64,000 bases of DNA from Cellulomonas soli (lineage in GTDB: Bacteria > Actinomycetota > Actinomycetes > Actinomycetales > Cellulomonadaceae). Below the pieces are notes generated by a model, which saw nothing but the letters and a program-made list of their open reading frames with translations, was not told the DNA's origin and searched no databases. Positions 1 through 9,183 of this stretch are shown one piece after another (positions within the stretch are counted from its first letter, which is position 1; every line of letters starts with the position of its first letter). The stretch spans positions 2,976,001-3,040,000 of the forward strand of contig NZ_JACBZJ010000001.1 of assembly GCF_013409305.1 (NCBI RefSeq). The letters are read 5' to 3'. The position numbers and the translations under genes were made by a program.

Positions 1-46
1 GGACGAGCACGGTGTATCTGCCCGGTGGGCAGGAGGTGACGCTGTC
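1..46 (+). repeat. Inverted repeat arm A, inside the RHS core
   Basis: Bases 1-46 are identical to the reverse complement of 1853-1898. The arm codes for TSTVYLPGGQEVTLS. The match runs off the window's left edge, so the true repeat is probably longer. Confidence 0.9.
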
Positions 47-1214
47 GGCGGCGTCGGGGACGGTCTCGGCGGTGCGGTACTACTCGTTCGCGGGTCAGAC
101 GGTGGCGGTGCGCACGGGTATGGCGGGTTCGAGTGTGTCGAGCCTGGTCAATGACCCGCATGGGAGTGCTCAGCTGCAGATCGCGAACGGGTCGGGGGTG
201 TTGAGCGAGCAGCGTCTGGATCCGTTCGGTGTGGTTCGTGGGTCGGCCTCGTCGTGGACGGGTGATCACGGGTTCTTGGGTAAGCCGGTCGATGGGTCGG
301 GTCTGAGTGCGGTGGGGGCGCGCTACTACGAGGCGTCGGTGGGCAGGTTCGTCTCGGTGGACCCGGTGATGGATCTGTCCAACCCTCAGCAGTGGGCGGC
401 GTACTCCTACGCGAACAACAACCCCGTCACCTACTGCGACCCGACGGGGCTGCTGGCACCCGTCGGCGACTGGGGTAAGGGCCCCTCCCGGTACACACCG
501 GCACGGGCGAACACCCCCGCGGCCCCGACCACGACGGTGCATCCACCGGTTCATCACGACTCGTTCAGCACGCGCCTGAAGAACTCCCTGCAGGGCGCGT
601 ACGTCGGGGCCGTCAACGGTGGCGCTTCCGTCGTGAACGCGATGGCGCAGCACCCTGAGGACTTGGTGATGTGGGGGCTCGGGGCAGCGACTATGTGTTG
701 GGGCGCCGGCATGGAGGTCGGCGGCGTGGCCCTCGATGCGACCGGAGTCGGCGCAGCGGTCGGGATTCCCATCAACATCCTCGGTGTCGGTGTCATCTCG
801 ATCGGCGCCGGCATGGCTGCGAGCGGTACCCTCGACCTGCTCGCCCACGCTAACGGCGATAGTCGCGTCGAAGTCATGACCCGCGACAGCGAGGCCTCAA
901 GTGGCAGCGGAGAGGGCGGCCGAGATCTTCCAGGGGTCGGAGACTCTCCGACGAAGGTCGTGAACTCCAACATGGGACACATCGATCTCGAACGTGCAGC
1001 ACGTGCCGGATTCGAGGACGTCCGCAGCGCGCAAGTAGCCGTGAGGAAACTTGGTAGATCGATCGAGACGAATGGCTTCCCGGAGGGTACGATTGCAGAT
1101 TCGGCGCATGCAGATCGCGTCCTTGCGCCGATGGGGGAGAACGGGTATGCGGTCTACCAAATCAAGCCCAACGGTAATGCAGTGTTCAAGACGATTCTCA
1201 CGGCTAGAGGGTGA
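1..1214 (+). CDS. RHS/YD-repeat polymorphic toxin, 3' part (5' end outside window)
   Basis: The reading frame is open from the first bases, so the gene is cut by the window edge. The first ~145 residues are an RHS-associated core: YYSFAGQTVAVRT, LDPFGVVRG, GARYYEASVGRFVSVDP and SYANNNPVTYCDPTGL. The core ends at the usual DPTGL boundary near base 455. A Gly/Ala-rich hydrophobic stretch (about bases 590-850) and a polymorphic tip of ~100 residues follow (about 900-1214), with a terminal block DRVLAPMGENGYAVYQIKPN. In this family the core encapsulates a C-terminal toxin that is delivered to neighbouring cells. I do not recognise the toxin family, so its activity is unknown. The tip is visibly less GC-rich than the core, as expected for an exchanged cassette. 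The next gene, starting on the base after the stop, is the presumed immunity gene. Confidence 0.88.
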   Translation, partial: TSTVYLPGGQEVTLSAASGTVSAVRYYSFAGQTVAVRTGMAGSSVSSLVNDPHGSAQLQIANGSGVLSEQRLDPFGVVRGSASSWTGDHGFLGKPVDGSGLSAVGARYYEASVGRFVSVDPVMDLSNPQQWAAYSYANNNPVTYCDPTGLLAPVGDWGKGPSRYTPARANTPAAPTTTVHPPVHHDSFSTRLKNSLQGAYVGAVNGGASVVNAMAQHPEDLVMWGLGAATMCWGAGMEVGGVALDATGVGAAVGIPINILGVGVISIGAGMAASGTLDLLAHANGDSRVEVMTRDSEASSGSGEGGRDLPGVGDSPTKVVNSNMGHIDLERAARAGFEDVRSAQVAVRKLGRSIETNGFPEGTIADSAHADRVLAPMGENGYAVYQIKPNGNAVFKTILTARG

Positions 1215-1610
1215 ATGGGGGATGTGGTGACTGAACTATCTGGCGAGGAGGAGCCGCGGGAGCAGCCCTTCTGGAGAATAGACAACTCGCATGATTCGCA
1301 AGCCGTGACACGGGTGCTCAGGCAGCGATTTCCAGACGCCTTCGAAGCACTTGATGAATGCCTGGATGAGGCCGATCCGCTGGACATTGTGTACCCAGGA
1401 AACCCGCACGAGTATAGCGACGTCGTGCTTGAGGTGCTGGTGCTTCTAGCTCAAGAGAACGCCGATCTCTCTCATATCGGCAGACAGCGTCTAGATGGCG
1501 TGCTAAGGCAGGGCTTGGCGAGGCGCTTCGGAGAGGATCCGATTGAGGCACGCGTGGAACTCGCCGTCGATTTGATCCTCCTGCGCGCAACGATGACTCA
1601 TCAGAGTTGA
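1215..1610 (+). CDS. Probable immunity protein for the RHS toxin
   Basis: A 131-residue acidic, cytosolic protein without signal peptide or membrane segment. The ATG directly abuts the toxin stop, suggesting translational coupling; GTG codons at 1224 and 1227 are alternative starts. The central DPLDIVYPGNPHEYSDVVLEVL resembles the small DUF1871-like immunity fold, but that is a motif impression only. Codon use is less GC-biased than in the surrounding genes (for example bases 1430-1600), matching the toxin tip and suggesting both arrived as one cassette. Role inferred: it binds and neutralises the cognate toxin tip in the producing cell. Any small acidic protein in this position would receive the same call. 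Confidence 0.65.
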   Translation: MGDVVTELSGEEEPREQPFWRIDNSHDSQAVTRVLRQRFPDAFEALDECLDEADPLDIVYPGNPHEYSDVVLEVLVLLAQENADLSHIGRQRLDGVLRQGLARRFGEDPIEARVELAVDLILLRATMTHQS

Positions 1611-1812
1611 GGGCGCCACTGGCGGCGCGTGTGAACAATTCTGGTCGCCGCCAAAGGCGAATGCCAGAAAGTGATCGAGGCGCCTGTCGCGGGTGTCGGG
1701 CTGCCCTCGAACATCCACAGGGATGGGCCGTGCGGCCACGGTTGTTGACGTGAAGGACCCCGCAACGCCTTGGGTCCGCCAAAAGGCAGTGAACACCTTC
1801 CAGACGTTCTCA

Positions 1813-1860
1813 ATGCGCAGGGCCGTCTGGCGTCGGTGACTCAGGACGGTGAGACAGCGT
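1813..1860 (+). pseudogene. Short RHS core fragment, plus strand
   Basis: Bases 1813-1860 read AQGRLASVTQDGETAS in one frame. This is the same RHS-core segment as AQGRLASVTADGETAS read on the minus strand at about 1947-1995, with few differences. The fragment stops abruptly where the inverted copy begins; the joint is at a short stretch (GACAGCGTC) that both segments can supply. It has no start codon or continuing RHS frame. Confidence 0.7.
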
Positions 1861-2178
1861 CACCTCCTGCCCACCGGGCAGATACACCGTGCTCGTCCCA
1901 CCCTGACGACGCACCAACCGCGACCCATCCGCCGCATACACATACGACGCCGTCTCACCGTCCGCCGTCACCGACGCCAGACGACCCTGCGCATCCCACG
2001 ACAACGACTGCGACTGCTCCCCAGCCACCGCCCGCGACGTCGTGTTCCCCACCGCGTCATACCCGTACGACGACTCGCTCGAACCCGCCGGACCACTACT
2101 CGCGACCGACGTCACCGCATGCGGCCGCGCCGCACCCGCCACCGGGTAGGTGAGGGCGGATTCGCGTCGCGCCCAGAT
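1852..2178 (-). pseudogene. Inverted RHS core fragment
   Basis: On the minus strand this encodes about 108 residues of RHS/YD core: SSESSYGYDAVGNTT, SLSWDAQGRLASV, YVYAADGSRLVRRQ and STVYLPGGQEVTLS. The last block is the same sequence that opens the window on the plus strand. The frame then runs into unrelated sequence, so the fragment lacks both a start and a tip. It is probably a copy of the core that lies just upstream of base 1 in the intact gene, flipped by recombination. Confidence 0.8.
1853..1898 (-). repeat. Inverted repeat arm B, inside the RHS remnant
   Basis: A perfect 46-base inverted copy of bases 1-46. It marks the inner end of the flipped RHS fragment and offers homology for inversion of the segment between about 46 and 1853, which carries the toxin tip and the immunity gene. 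Confidence 0.9.
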
Positions 2179-2216
2179 CTGGACGGCAGGTCGGACGTCC
2201 CATGTCTGCTCTTGAT

Positions 2217-2238
2217 GGATTGATAAACTCCTCAATCC
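2217..2238. promoter_or_regulatory. Palindromic candidate operator upstream of the arsR-type gene
   Basis: Arms GGATTGA (2217-2223) and TCAATCC (2232-2238) are perfect reverse complements around an 8-base spacer. The element sits just before the AAGGAGGT ribosome binding site (2241-2248), where a bound winged-helix dimer could block transcription. Autoregulation by the adjacent ArsR protein is inferred. Confidence 0.5.
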
Positions 2239-2252
2239 AGAAGGAGGTCACC

Positions 2253-2639
2253 GTGCCCACCGCCCCGCCCACGGCCGCCGCGACCGCTCCGCTGTACGCG
2301 ATCAAGGCCGAGTTGTTCAAGTCCCTCGCGCACCCCACGCGCATCCGTGCCCTCGAGGTCCTGGCCGCCGCGCCCGACCTCGCGGCGCCCGTGACCGACC
2401 TGCTGACCGCGACCGGGGCCGAGGCCTCGCAGCTCTCTCAGCACCTGGCGGTGCTGAAGAAGGCCGGTGTGGTCACGTCCTCGCGGTCCGGGAACGCGGT
2501 CGAGTACCGGCTCAGCCAGCCTTTGGTCGCCCAGCTGCTCGTGGTGGCGCGGGCGTTCCTGCAGTCGACGCTCGCCGACTCCAGCGACCGGCTGGCCGCC
2601 ACGCACGACCTGCCGCCGCTGCCCGGGGAGGAACGGTGA
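2253..2639 (+). CDS. ArsR/SmtB-family transcriptional regulator
   Basis: A 128-residue winged-helix protein. Residues 16-36 carry the AELFKSLAHPTRIRALEVL helix typical of the family. The recognition helix is about 57-70 (ASQLSQHLAVLKKAG) and the wing about 72-88 (VVTSSRSGNAVEYRL). The Cys-based metal-binding box of ArsR and CadC is absent, so the ligand is unknown and it may not sense metal. I chose GTG 2253 because AAGGAGGT lies 4 bases upstream; an ATG at 2202 gives a longer frame without a good ribosome site. The stop overlaps the next start by 4 bases (GTGA), so it is co-translated with the SulP transporter and probably controls it together with itself. Confidence 0.88.
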   Translation: MPTAPPTAAATAPLYAIKAELFKSLAHPTRIRALEVLAAAPDLAAPVTDLLTATGAEASQLSQHLAVLKKAGVVTSSRSGNAVEYRLSQPLVAQLLVVARAFLQSTLADSSDRLAATHDLPPLPGEER

Positions 2640-4303
2640 CCGGGTCGATGTGGCGTCGGGTGACGTTGCGAGGGCTGCTGCCGCGGCGGGACGACTTCGA
2701 GCTGCGGCCGGCCGTCATGCGCTCGGACCTGCTCGCCGGGGTCACGGTCGGGGTCGTCGCGCTGCCGCTCGCGCTCGCGTTCGGGGTCAGCTCGGGTGTC
2801 GGGCCGGCCGCGGGGCTCGTCACGGCGGTCGTCGCGGGCATCATGGCGGCGCTGTTCGGCGGGTCGCGCGTGCAGGTGTCGGGGCCGACGGGGGCGATGG
2901 CCGTGGTGCTCGCGCCGATCGTCGCCGAGCACGGGGTCAAGGCCGTGCCGGTCGTCGCGCTCATGGGCGGGGCGATCGTGCTGCTCGCGGGCGTCGCGCG
3001 GCTGGGGCGCGTCGTCACGTACATCCCGTGGCCGGTCGTCGAGGGGTTCACCCTCGGCATCGCCACGATCATCTTCCTGCAGCAGGTGCCCGCGGCCGTC
3101 GGCGTCACCGAGCCGGTCGGCGGGAACCCGCTGGTCACGGCGCTGACCTCGCTCGCCGACGCCGGGTCGACGGCGCTGTGGACCCTGGGCATCGTCGCGG
3201 TGGTCGTGCTCATCATGCTGGCGTTCGCGCGCTGGGCGCCGCAGGTGCCCGGCTCGCTCGTCGCCGTCGCGGTCGTCACGATCGGCGCGGAGCTGCTGGG
3301 CGCACCGGTGGCTCGCATCGGCGAGCTGCCCGCGTCGCTGCCCGCTCCCGGGCTGCCGGGTCTGAGTCTCGGGCTGCTGCGCGAGCTGGCCAGCCCGGCC
3401 GTGGCGGTCGCGGCGCTGGCGGCCATCGAGTCGCTGCTGTCGGCCCGCGTGGCCGCGTCCATGCCCGGTGTGCCCGACGACGCCCGCCGGTACGACCCGG
3501 ACCGTGAGCTGGTCGGGCAGGGACTGGCCTCGCTCGCGGCGGGGGCGTTCGGCGGCATGCCGGCGACCGGCGCGATCGCGCGCACCGCGGTCAACGTCCG
3601 TGCGGGTGCCCGCACGCGACTGGCGGCCGTGGTGCACGCGGTGGTCATCCTCGCGGTGATCTACCTGGCCACCGGCCCGGTCTCGACGATCCCGCTGGCC
3701 GCCCTCGCCGGGGTCCTCATGGTCACCGCGACCAAGATGGTCTCGCTGGCGACGGTGCGGTCCGTGGTGCGCTCGACCAAGGCCGACGCGCTCGTGTTCG
3801 CCGTGACGGCGGTCATCACCCTCGCGGTGGACCTCATCGAGGCCGTGCAGGTCGGGCTGGTCGTCGCGGCATTCTTCGCGCTGCGCTCGGTGTCCCGGGC
3901 GGCCAGCGTGCACCGTCAGCCGCTGCCCGGACCGGCGCACGAGGGCGACGAGCACATCGCGCTCTACCGGCTCGACGGGGCGATGTTCTTCGGCGCCTCC
4001 GACCGGATCCAGGCGTTGATCGCGCGCAACCGGGATGCGTGGGTGGTCGTGCTGCGGCTCTCGCACCTGCGGTTCGTCGACGCGACCGGGGCGCACGCGC
4101 TCGGCGAGCTGGTCGCCGACCTGGAGCGTGCGGGGATCGTCGTGCTGGTCAAGGGCGTGCAGCCCGCGCACCTGGCGCTGCTGACGAGCGTGGGCGTGCT
4201 CGACGAGCTGCGGCACGAGTCGCACGTGTTCGACGAGCTCGAACCGGCGTTGGAGCACGCGCGTTCGCACGTGCTGCAGCGGGCGATGACCGCGGCCGCC
4301 TGA
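2636..4303 (+). CDS. SulP-family anion transporter with STAS domain
   Basis: A 555-residue inner-membrane protein of the SulP/SLC26 family. Residues ~25-410 hold the membrane domain of about 10-12 helices, including the family signature VALPLALAFGVSSGVGPAAGL near the N-terminus and the SGPTGAMAVV region. A C-terminal STAS domain follows (about 435-545, IALYRLDGAMFFGASDRI). Members import sulfate, bicarbonate or dicarboxylates; the substrate cannot be told from sequence. GTG start overlaps the arsR stop. Repression by that regulator is likely but inferred. Expected length for the family. Confidence 0.9.
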   Translation: MTGSMWRRVTLRGLLPRRDDFELRPAVMRSDLLAGVTVGVVALPLALAFGVSSGVGPAAGLVTAVVAGIMAALFGGSRVQVSGPTGAMAVVLAPIVAEHGVKAVPVVALMGGAIVLLAGVARLGRVVTYIPWPVVEGFTLGIATIIFLQQVPAAVGVTEPVGGNPLVTALTSLADAGSTALWTLGIVAVVVLIMLAFARWAPQVPGSLVAVAVVTIGAELLGAPVARIGELPASLPAPGLPGLSLGLLRELASPAVAVAALAAIESLLSARVAASMPGVPDDARRYDPDRELVGQGLASLAAGAFGGMPATGAIARTAVNVRAGARTRLAAVVHAVVILAVIYLATGPVSTIPLAALAGVLMVTATKMVSLATVRSVVRSTKADALVFAVTAVITLAVDLIEAVQVGLVVAAFFALRSVSRAASVHRQPLPGPAHEGDEHIALYRLDGAMFFGASDRIQALIARNRDAWVVVLRLSHLRFVDATGAHALGELVADLERAGIVVLVKGVQPAHLALLTSVGVLDELRHESHVFDELEPALEHARSHVLQRAMTAAA

Positions 4304-4319
4304 CCCGCGTGACGGCGGG

Positions 4320-5717
4320 TCAGCGGGTCCCAGGCAGGTCGGGTAGCAGACCGGCGAGCACCTCGACGCCGTGCGCAGCCTCGGCCGGGGTCGCCGCGGA
4401 GTAGCTGATCCGCAGGTAGGGGCCGACTGGCTCGGTGACCCACCACGGCGAGCCTGCCGACACGTCGACACCTGCGCCGGCCGCTGCGGCGGCAAGCGCG
4501 ACGTCGTCGGTGCCGTCGGGCAGCCGCACCCACAGGTGCAGGCCCTGGTCGGGCACGAGCGCGAGCGACTCGGCGCCCAGGTGCCGAACGACCGCGGCGG
4601 CCAGCGAGTCGCGCCGCTCGATCAGCGTCGTCCGCGCGGCGCGCACGTGCCGCCGCCAGCCGGGCCCGGTGACGACGTCGAGCGCGGCGTGCTGCAGCAC
4701 CCCGGACACGTACAGGTCGGCGGCGGTGCGCCCGGCCGCGAGGCGCGCCACGACCGGCCCGCGACCGACCACGGCCGCCACCCGGAGCGCGGGCACGGTC
4801 GACTTGGTCAGCGAGCGCAGGTGCAGCACGGTGCCGTCGGGGTCGTCGGCGGCGAGCGTTCGGGGGGTGCCGGCGAGCACGAAGTCGTGCGCCCAGTCGT
4901 CCTCGACGAGGAAGCACCCGTGCCGACGGGCGACGGCCACGAGCTCGCGGTGCGTGCGGGCGGGCCAGCTGGTCCCCGTCGGGTTCGCGCCGTGCGGCTG
5001 GGCGTACACCACGCGGGCCCCGCTGGCCTGCAACGCCCGGTCGAGGTCGAGCGGGTCGGGTGCGCCGTCGGGTCCGCGGTGCACGGGCACGATCGTGAGC
5101 CCCGCCGCGTGCGCGGCGGCCAGGGCGCCGAGGTAGGTGGGGGACTCCATGACGACGGCGTCCCCGGGCCGGCACAGGCTGGTGAAGATCGTCGCGAGCG
5201 CTGCCTGCGTGCCCGCGCAGACCAGGACGTCGTCGGCCTGGGCGCCGGCCTCGGTGGCGAACCAGGCGCGCAGCTCGGGCAGGCCGGTCGGGTCGACGCG
5301 ACCGAGCGCGGCGGGGCGGCGGGCCGCGCGGGCGAGCGCCTGGGAGACGAGGTGGTGCGGCTGCTGCTCAGGGGCCAGGTACCCGCTGGACAGCGCGATC
5401 GTGCCGGGTCGTGAGGGGTGAAGCAGGGCGCCGAGTGCCGTGGCCTGCACCGCCGCGGGTCCCATCGCCGTGAGCTGCCATGCGGTGTCACCGCCGGGCC
5501 CGGCGGTCTGGCGGCGGGCGAACGTGCCCTCGCCGGGTCGGGTCTCGACGAGTCCTTCGGCGGCGAGCAGGCGCAGCGCGGCGGCGACGGTGACCGGTCC
5601 GACGCCGTGCTCGGCGGCGAGCGTGCGGGAGGACGGCAGGCGTGCCCCGGCGGGTGCGGCGCGCACGACGGCTCGCAGCGTGTCCGCGAGGCGTCGTGCG
5701 CTGCTATCGTCGTTCAT
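4320..5717 (-). CDS. MocR/PdxR-type GntR regulator with aminotransferase-like domain
   Basis: 465 residues. The N-terminal winged helix (about 5-70) has LPSSRTLAAEHGVGPVTVAAALRLL followed by GLVETRPGEGTF. A fold-type I aminotransferase domain follows (about 85-460), with ANPTG (N245), the EDD motif (D273) and the PLP lysine K305 in SLTKS. MocR proteins bind PLP and act as regulators, often of vitamin B6 or amino-acid genes. The divergent neighbour is an EamA exporter, its probable target. The ATG at 5717 is supported by a TATTGT hexamer 8 bases upstream; a longer frame reaching back to 5954 reads through the neighbour and is rejected. Confidence 0.88.
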   Translation of the reverse strand: MNDDSSARRLADTLRAVVRAAPAGARLPSSRTLAAEHGVGPVTVAAALRLLAAEGLVETRPGEGTFARRQTAGPGGDTAWQLTAMGPAAVQATALGALLHPSRPGTIALSSGYLAPEQQPHHLVSQALARAARRPAALGRVDPTGLPELRAWFATEAGAQADDVLVCAGTQAALATIFTSLCRPGDAVVMESPTYLGALAAAHAAGLTIVPVHRGPDGAPDPLDLDRALQASGARVVYAQPHGANPTGTSWPARTHRELVAVARRHGCFLVEDDWAHDFVLAGTPRTLAADDPDGTVLHLRSLTKSTVPALRVAAVVGRGPVVARLAAGRTAADLYVSGVLQHAALDVVTGPGWRRHVRAARTTLIERRDSLAAAVVRHLGAESLALVPDQGLHLWVRLPDGTDDVALAAAAAGAGVDVSAGSPWWVTEPVGPYLRISYSAATPAEAAHGVEVLAGLLPDLPGTR

Positions 5718-5741
5718 GAACCTAGACAATAGCGCTACTGT
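5705..5741. promoter_or_regulatory. Interlocked divergent promoters and palindrome between mocR-type and eamA-type genes
   Basis: The two ATG codons share bases within TTCATGAA (plus start 5716, minus start 5717). A TATCGT hexamer at 5705-5710 lies 5 bases before the plus start, and TATTGT (minus strand, 5726-5731) lies 8 bases before the minus start, so each promoter sits inside the other gene's first codons. ACAATAGCGCTACTGT (5726-5741) is a 16-base palindrome with one mismatched pair and covers the minus -10; it is a candidate operator. Confidence 0.55.
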
Positions 5742-6654
5742 GGAACTGCCCGAAGTGCTACCGGTCGCCGGGACGGGGTCGCCCACCACTCGACGGTCGG
5801 TGGCGCCGCTGCTGTGGGGCTCGGTCGGCGTCCTGACGTTCTCGCTCACCCTGCCGCTGACCCGGGCCGCGCTCGTCGGCTTCGACCCGCTCGTCGTCGC
5901 GCTGGGACGCAGTGCGATCGCGGGGCTGCTCGCGCTGCCGCTCCTGCTGCTCACGCGTCAACCCAGGCCCACGCGCGCCCAGTGGCGGCACATCGCCGTC
6001 GTCGCCGCGTGCATCACCGTCGGATTCCCGCTGCTGAGCTCGTGGGCGCTCGCGCGCGTCCCGGCCAGCCACGGTGCGGTGTTCCTCGCACTGCTGCCGG
6101 TAGCCACCGCGATCCTGTCGCTGCGGCACACCCGCGAGCGCCCGGGCCGACTCTTCTGGGTCGCCGCGAGCGCGGGCGCCCTGGTCGTCATGGTCTACGC
6201 CGTGCTGGCGCGCGGGTTCGACGGCGTGCACGGGGCGGACCTGCTGCTCGTCGGCGCGATGCTCTGCGGTGCGCTGTCCTACGCCGAGGGGTCCGTCGTG
6301 ACGCCGCACCTGGGCAGCTGGCAGGTCACGTGCTGGGCGCTGGCCCTCGCGTTGCCGGTGCTCGGCCCGATCGTGCTGGCCGACCTGCTCGTCACCGGGC
6401 CGCACGCGCCCGCCTCGGCGTGGGCGGCGCTGCTGTGGATGGCGTTCGTCGGGATGATCGGCGGCTTCGTCGCCTGGTACCACGCGCTGCGCACGGGCGG
6501 CGTGGCCCGGATCAGCCAGCTGCAGCTCGTCCAGCCGCTGCTGGCGATCGCGTGGTCGTCGGTGCTGCTCGGGGAGTCGGTGCCGGTCTCGCTCGTGGTG
6601 GCCGGCGTGCTGACGGTCGCGTGCGTGGCGGTGGCCCAGCGGGCACGCGCGTGA
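5716..6654 (+). CDS. EamA/DMT-family transporter
   Basis: A 312-residue membrane protein with about ten hydrophobic helices arranged as two EamA repeats (roughly 20-155 and 165-305). The second repeat ends with the typical helix pair around SQLQLVQPLLAIAWSSVLLGE. Family members export amino acids and other small metabolites; substrate unknown. ATG 5716 is favoured by a TATCGT element 5 bases upstream. GTG 5740 is the alternative and would leave 22 bases between the divergent genes. It is likely controlled by the MocR-type protein on the other strand, an arrangement common for MocR regulators. Confidence 0.85.
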   Translation: MNLDNSATVELPEVLPVAGTGSPTTRRSVAPLLWGSVGVLTFSLTLPLTRAALVGFDPLVVALGRSAIAGLLALPLLLLTRQPRPTRAQWRHIAVVAACITVGFPLLSSWALARVPASHGAVFLALLPVATAILSLRHTRERPGRLFWVAASAGALVVMVYAVLARGFDGVHGADLLLVGAMLCGALSYAEGSVVTPHLGSWQVTCWALALALPVLGPIVLADLLVTGPHAPASAWAALLWMAFVGMIGGFVAWYHALRTGGVARISQLQLVQPLLAIAWSSVLLGESVPVSLVVAGVLTVACVAVAQRARA

Positions 6655-6672
6655 GGCCGCGTCGGGCCGGCT

Positions 6673-8149
<1,477 letters not shown>

Positions 8150-8181
8150 CTCTCACCGGCGCCCCGTGCGCCGGCAGGCGC

Positions 8182-8217
8182 GGGCGGCCCGTCCTCCGAG
8201 GCGAGGGCGGGCCGCCC
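8182..8217. terminator. Bidirectional terminator hairpin
   Basis: A 15-base stem, 8182-8196 with 8203-8217 (GGGCGGCCCGTCCTC against its near-perfect complement, one G-T pair), with loop CGAGGC. It sits between two convergent genes, the hydrolase and the lipoprotein. No U-tract, as is common in high-GC actinobacteria. Confidence 0.7.
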
Positions 8218-8239
8218 GTGGCCCGCGAGGCGAGGCCCC

Positions 8240-9163
8240 TCACGCCCAGCCGCAGGCCTGCCCGATGTACTCGTGGATCTGCCCGCGGACCTGCGTGGTG
8301 ACCGGCAGGTAGAACACGGGCACCGGCACCCCGTCGACGGTCGCGTGCACGCCGAGGAACGTGCCGCGCTTGTCCTCGGCCACCGCGTGCGCGTCGCAGC
8401 GTGCCGGTTCGAACGTGAGCACCGCCGTCCGCTCGTCCGCCGTACTGCCCGGGTCATCGGCCAGGTCAGTGGCCAGGTCAGTGGCCAGGTCGGACGGCGA
8501 CCACGCAGGTCCGTCGGGCGGTGCGAGCAGGACGGACCCGTCGATCTGCTCGACCCGCACCGCGGGGCCTCCCTCGACCGGCAGCAGCCGCACCGTCAGC
8601 GCCGCCACCAGCCGACCGTCCGACTGCTGCACATCGAGCGCGTCGTCGACCGTCAGTCGGGCCCCGCGTGCCACCGACGCGGCGGCGCAGTCCTCACCGT
8701 GGATGCGCGCCAGGTGCCCGCGCGGGTCCTGCGGCTCGAGGGTCAGCCGAGACTCGCGCCCCTGCTCGTCACGCACCAGCAGCGTGACCGACGCGGCCGC
8801 CGCGGGTTCGGAAGCGGCTGCCGTCGCGCACACCGGAGCGCCCAGGGCCACCGATACGGCGCGCGTGGTGCCCGGGCGCACCGTCCGTCCCCGCTCGCCC
8901 ACCGCCTGCCCCGAGAACGTCGGCGCGGTCAGCGTGACCCCGACCACCTCCACCGCGCTCGCGCCGTCGTCGGTGACGTCGACCTGCACTACCCGGTCGG
9001 CCCAGTCCGACCGGCTCTGCGAGAGGGCCACGGACAGCCCCTCCAGCACGGCGGCCGGCACGGGCGCAGCAGGGTGGGCGGCTCTCGGCGCGGCGGACGG
9101 CCCACCCGTGGACGTGCCCCCGCACGCCACGAGCAGCACCGCCGTCGCCGCAGCGGCGGCCAC
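8240..9163 (-). CDS. Putative lipoprotein of unknown function
   Basis: About 307 residues. The N-terminus has a hydrophobic run ending in a lipobox (LLVAC), so it is probably lipid-anchored outside the membrane. The remainder is Val/Thr/Asp-rich beta-type sequence with scattered cysteines and no domain I recognise. A 12-base unit is repeated near 8459-8490 and gives DLATDLATDLA. The start is a problem: GTG 9163 is the only usual start codon near the signal, yet it leaves a short signal without Arg/Lys. A CTG at about 9178 or read-in from the upstream VOC gene (stop at 9184) would restore the basic n-region. Confidence 0.65.
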   Translation of the reverse strand: MAAAAATAVLLVACGGTSTGGPSAAPRAAHPAAPVPAAVLEGLSVALSQSRSDWADRVVQVDVTDDGASAVEVVGVTLTAPTFSGQAVGERGRTVRPGTTRAVSVALGAPVCATAAASEPAAAASVTLLVRDEQGRESRLTLEPQDPRGHLARIHGEDCAAASVARGARLTVDDALDVQQSDGRLVAALTVRLLPVEGGPAVRVEQIDGSVLLAPPDGPAWSPSDLATDLATDLADDPGSTADERTAVLTFEPARCDAHAVAEDKRGTFLGVHATVDGVPVPVFYLPVTTQVRGQIHEYIGQACGWA

Positions 9164-9183
9164 CAGCCGCGCGGTGCCCAGCC

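Larger units (their letters stand above)
1611..2252. other. Gene-free recombination scar downstream of the RHS module
   Basis: No convincing intact gene lies in these 640 bases. Bases 1611-1810 match nothing I recognise; a minus-strand frame there (about 1640-1796) has no recognisable family. Bases 1813-1860 hold a short plus-strand RHS fragment, and 1852-2178 an RHS fragment on the opposite strand. The end contains the operator and ribosome binding site of the next gene. The arrangement is typical of decayed RHS tips left by repeated cassette exchange. Confidence 0.7.

Noticed and set aside
1640..1796. A minus-strand frame possibly left from an insertion sequence
   Set aside because: No transposase motif, no terminal inverted repeats and no target duplication could be found around it.
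8459..8490. 12-base repeats as a regulatory array
   Set aside because: They are in frame inside the lipoprotein gene and encode DLAT units, so a coding explanation is enough.
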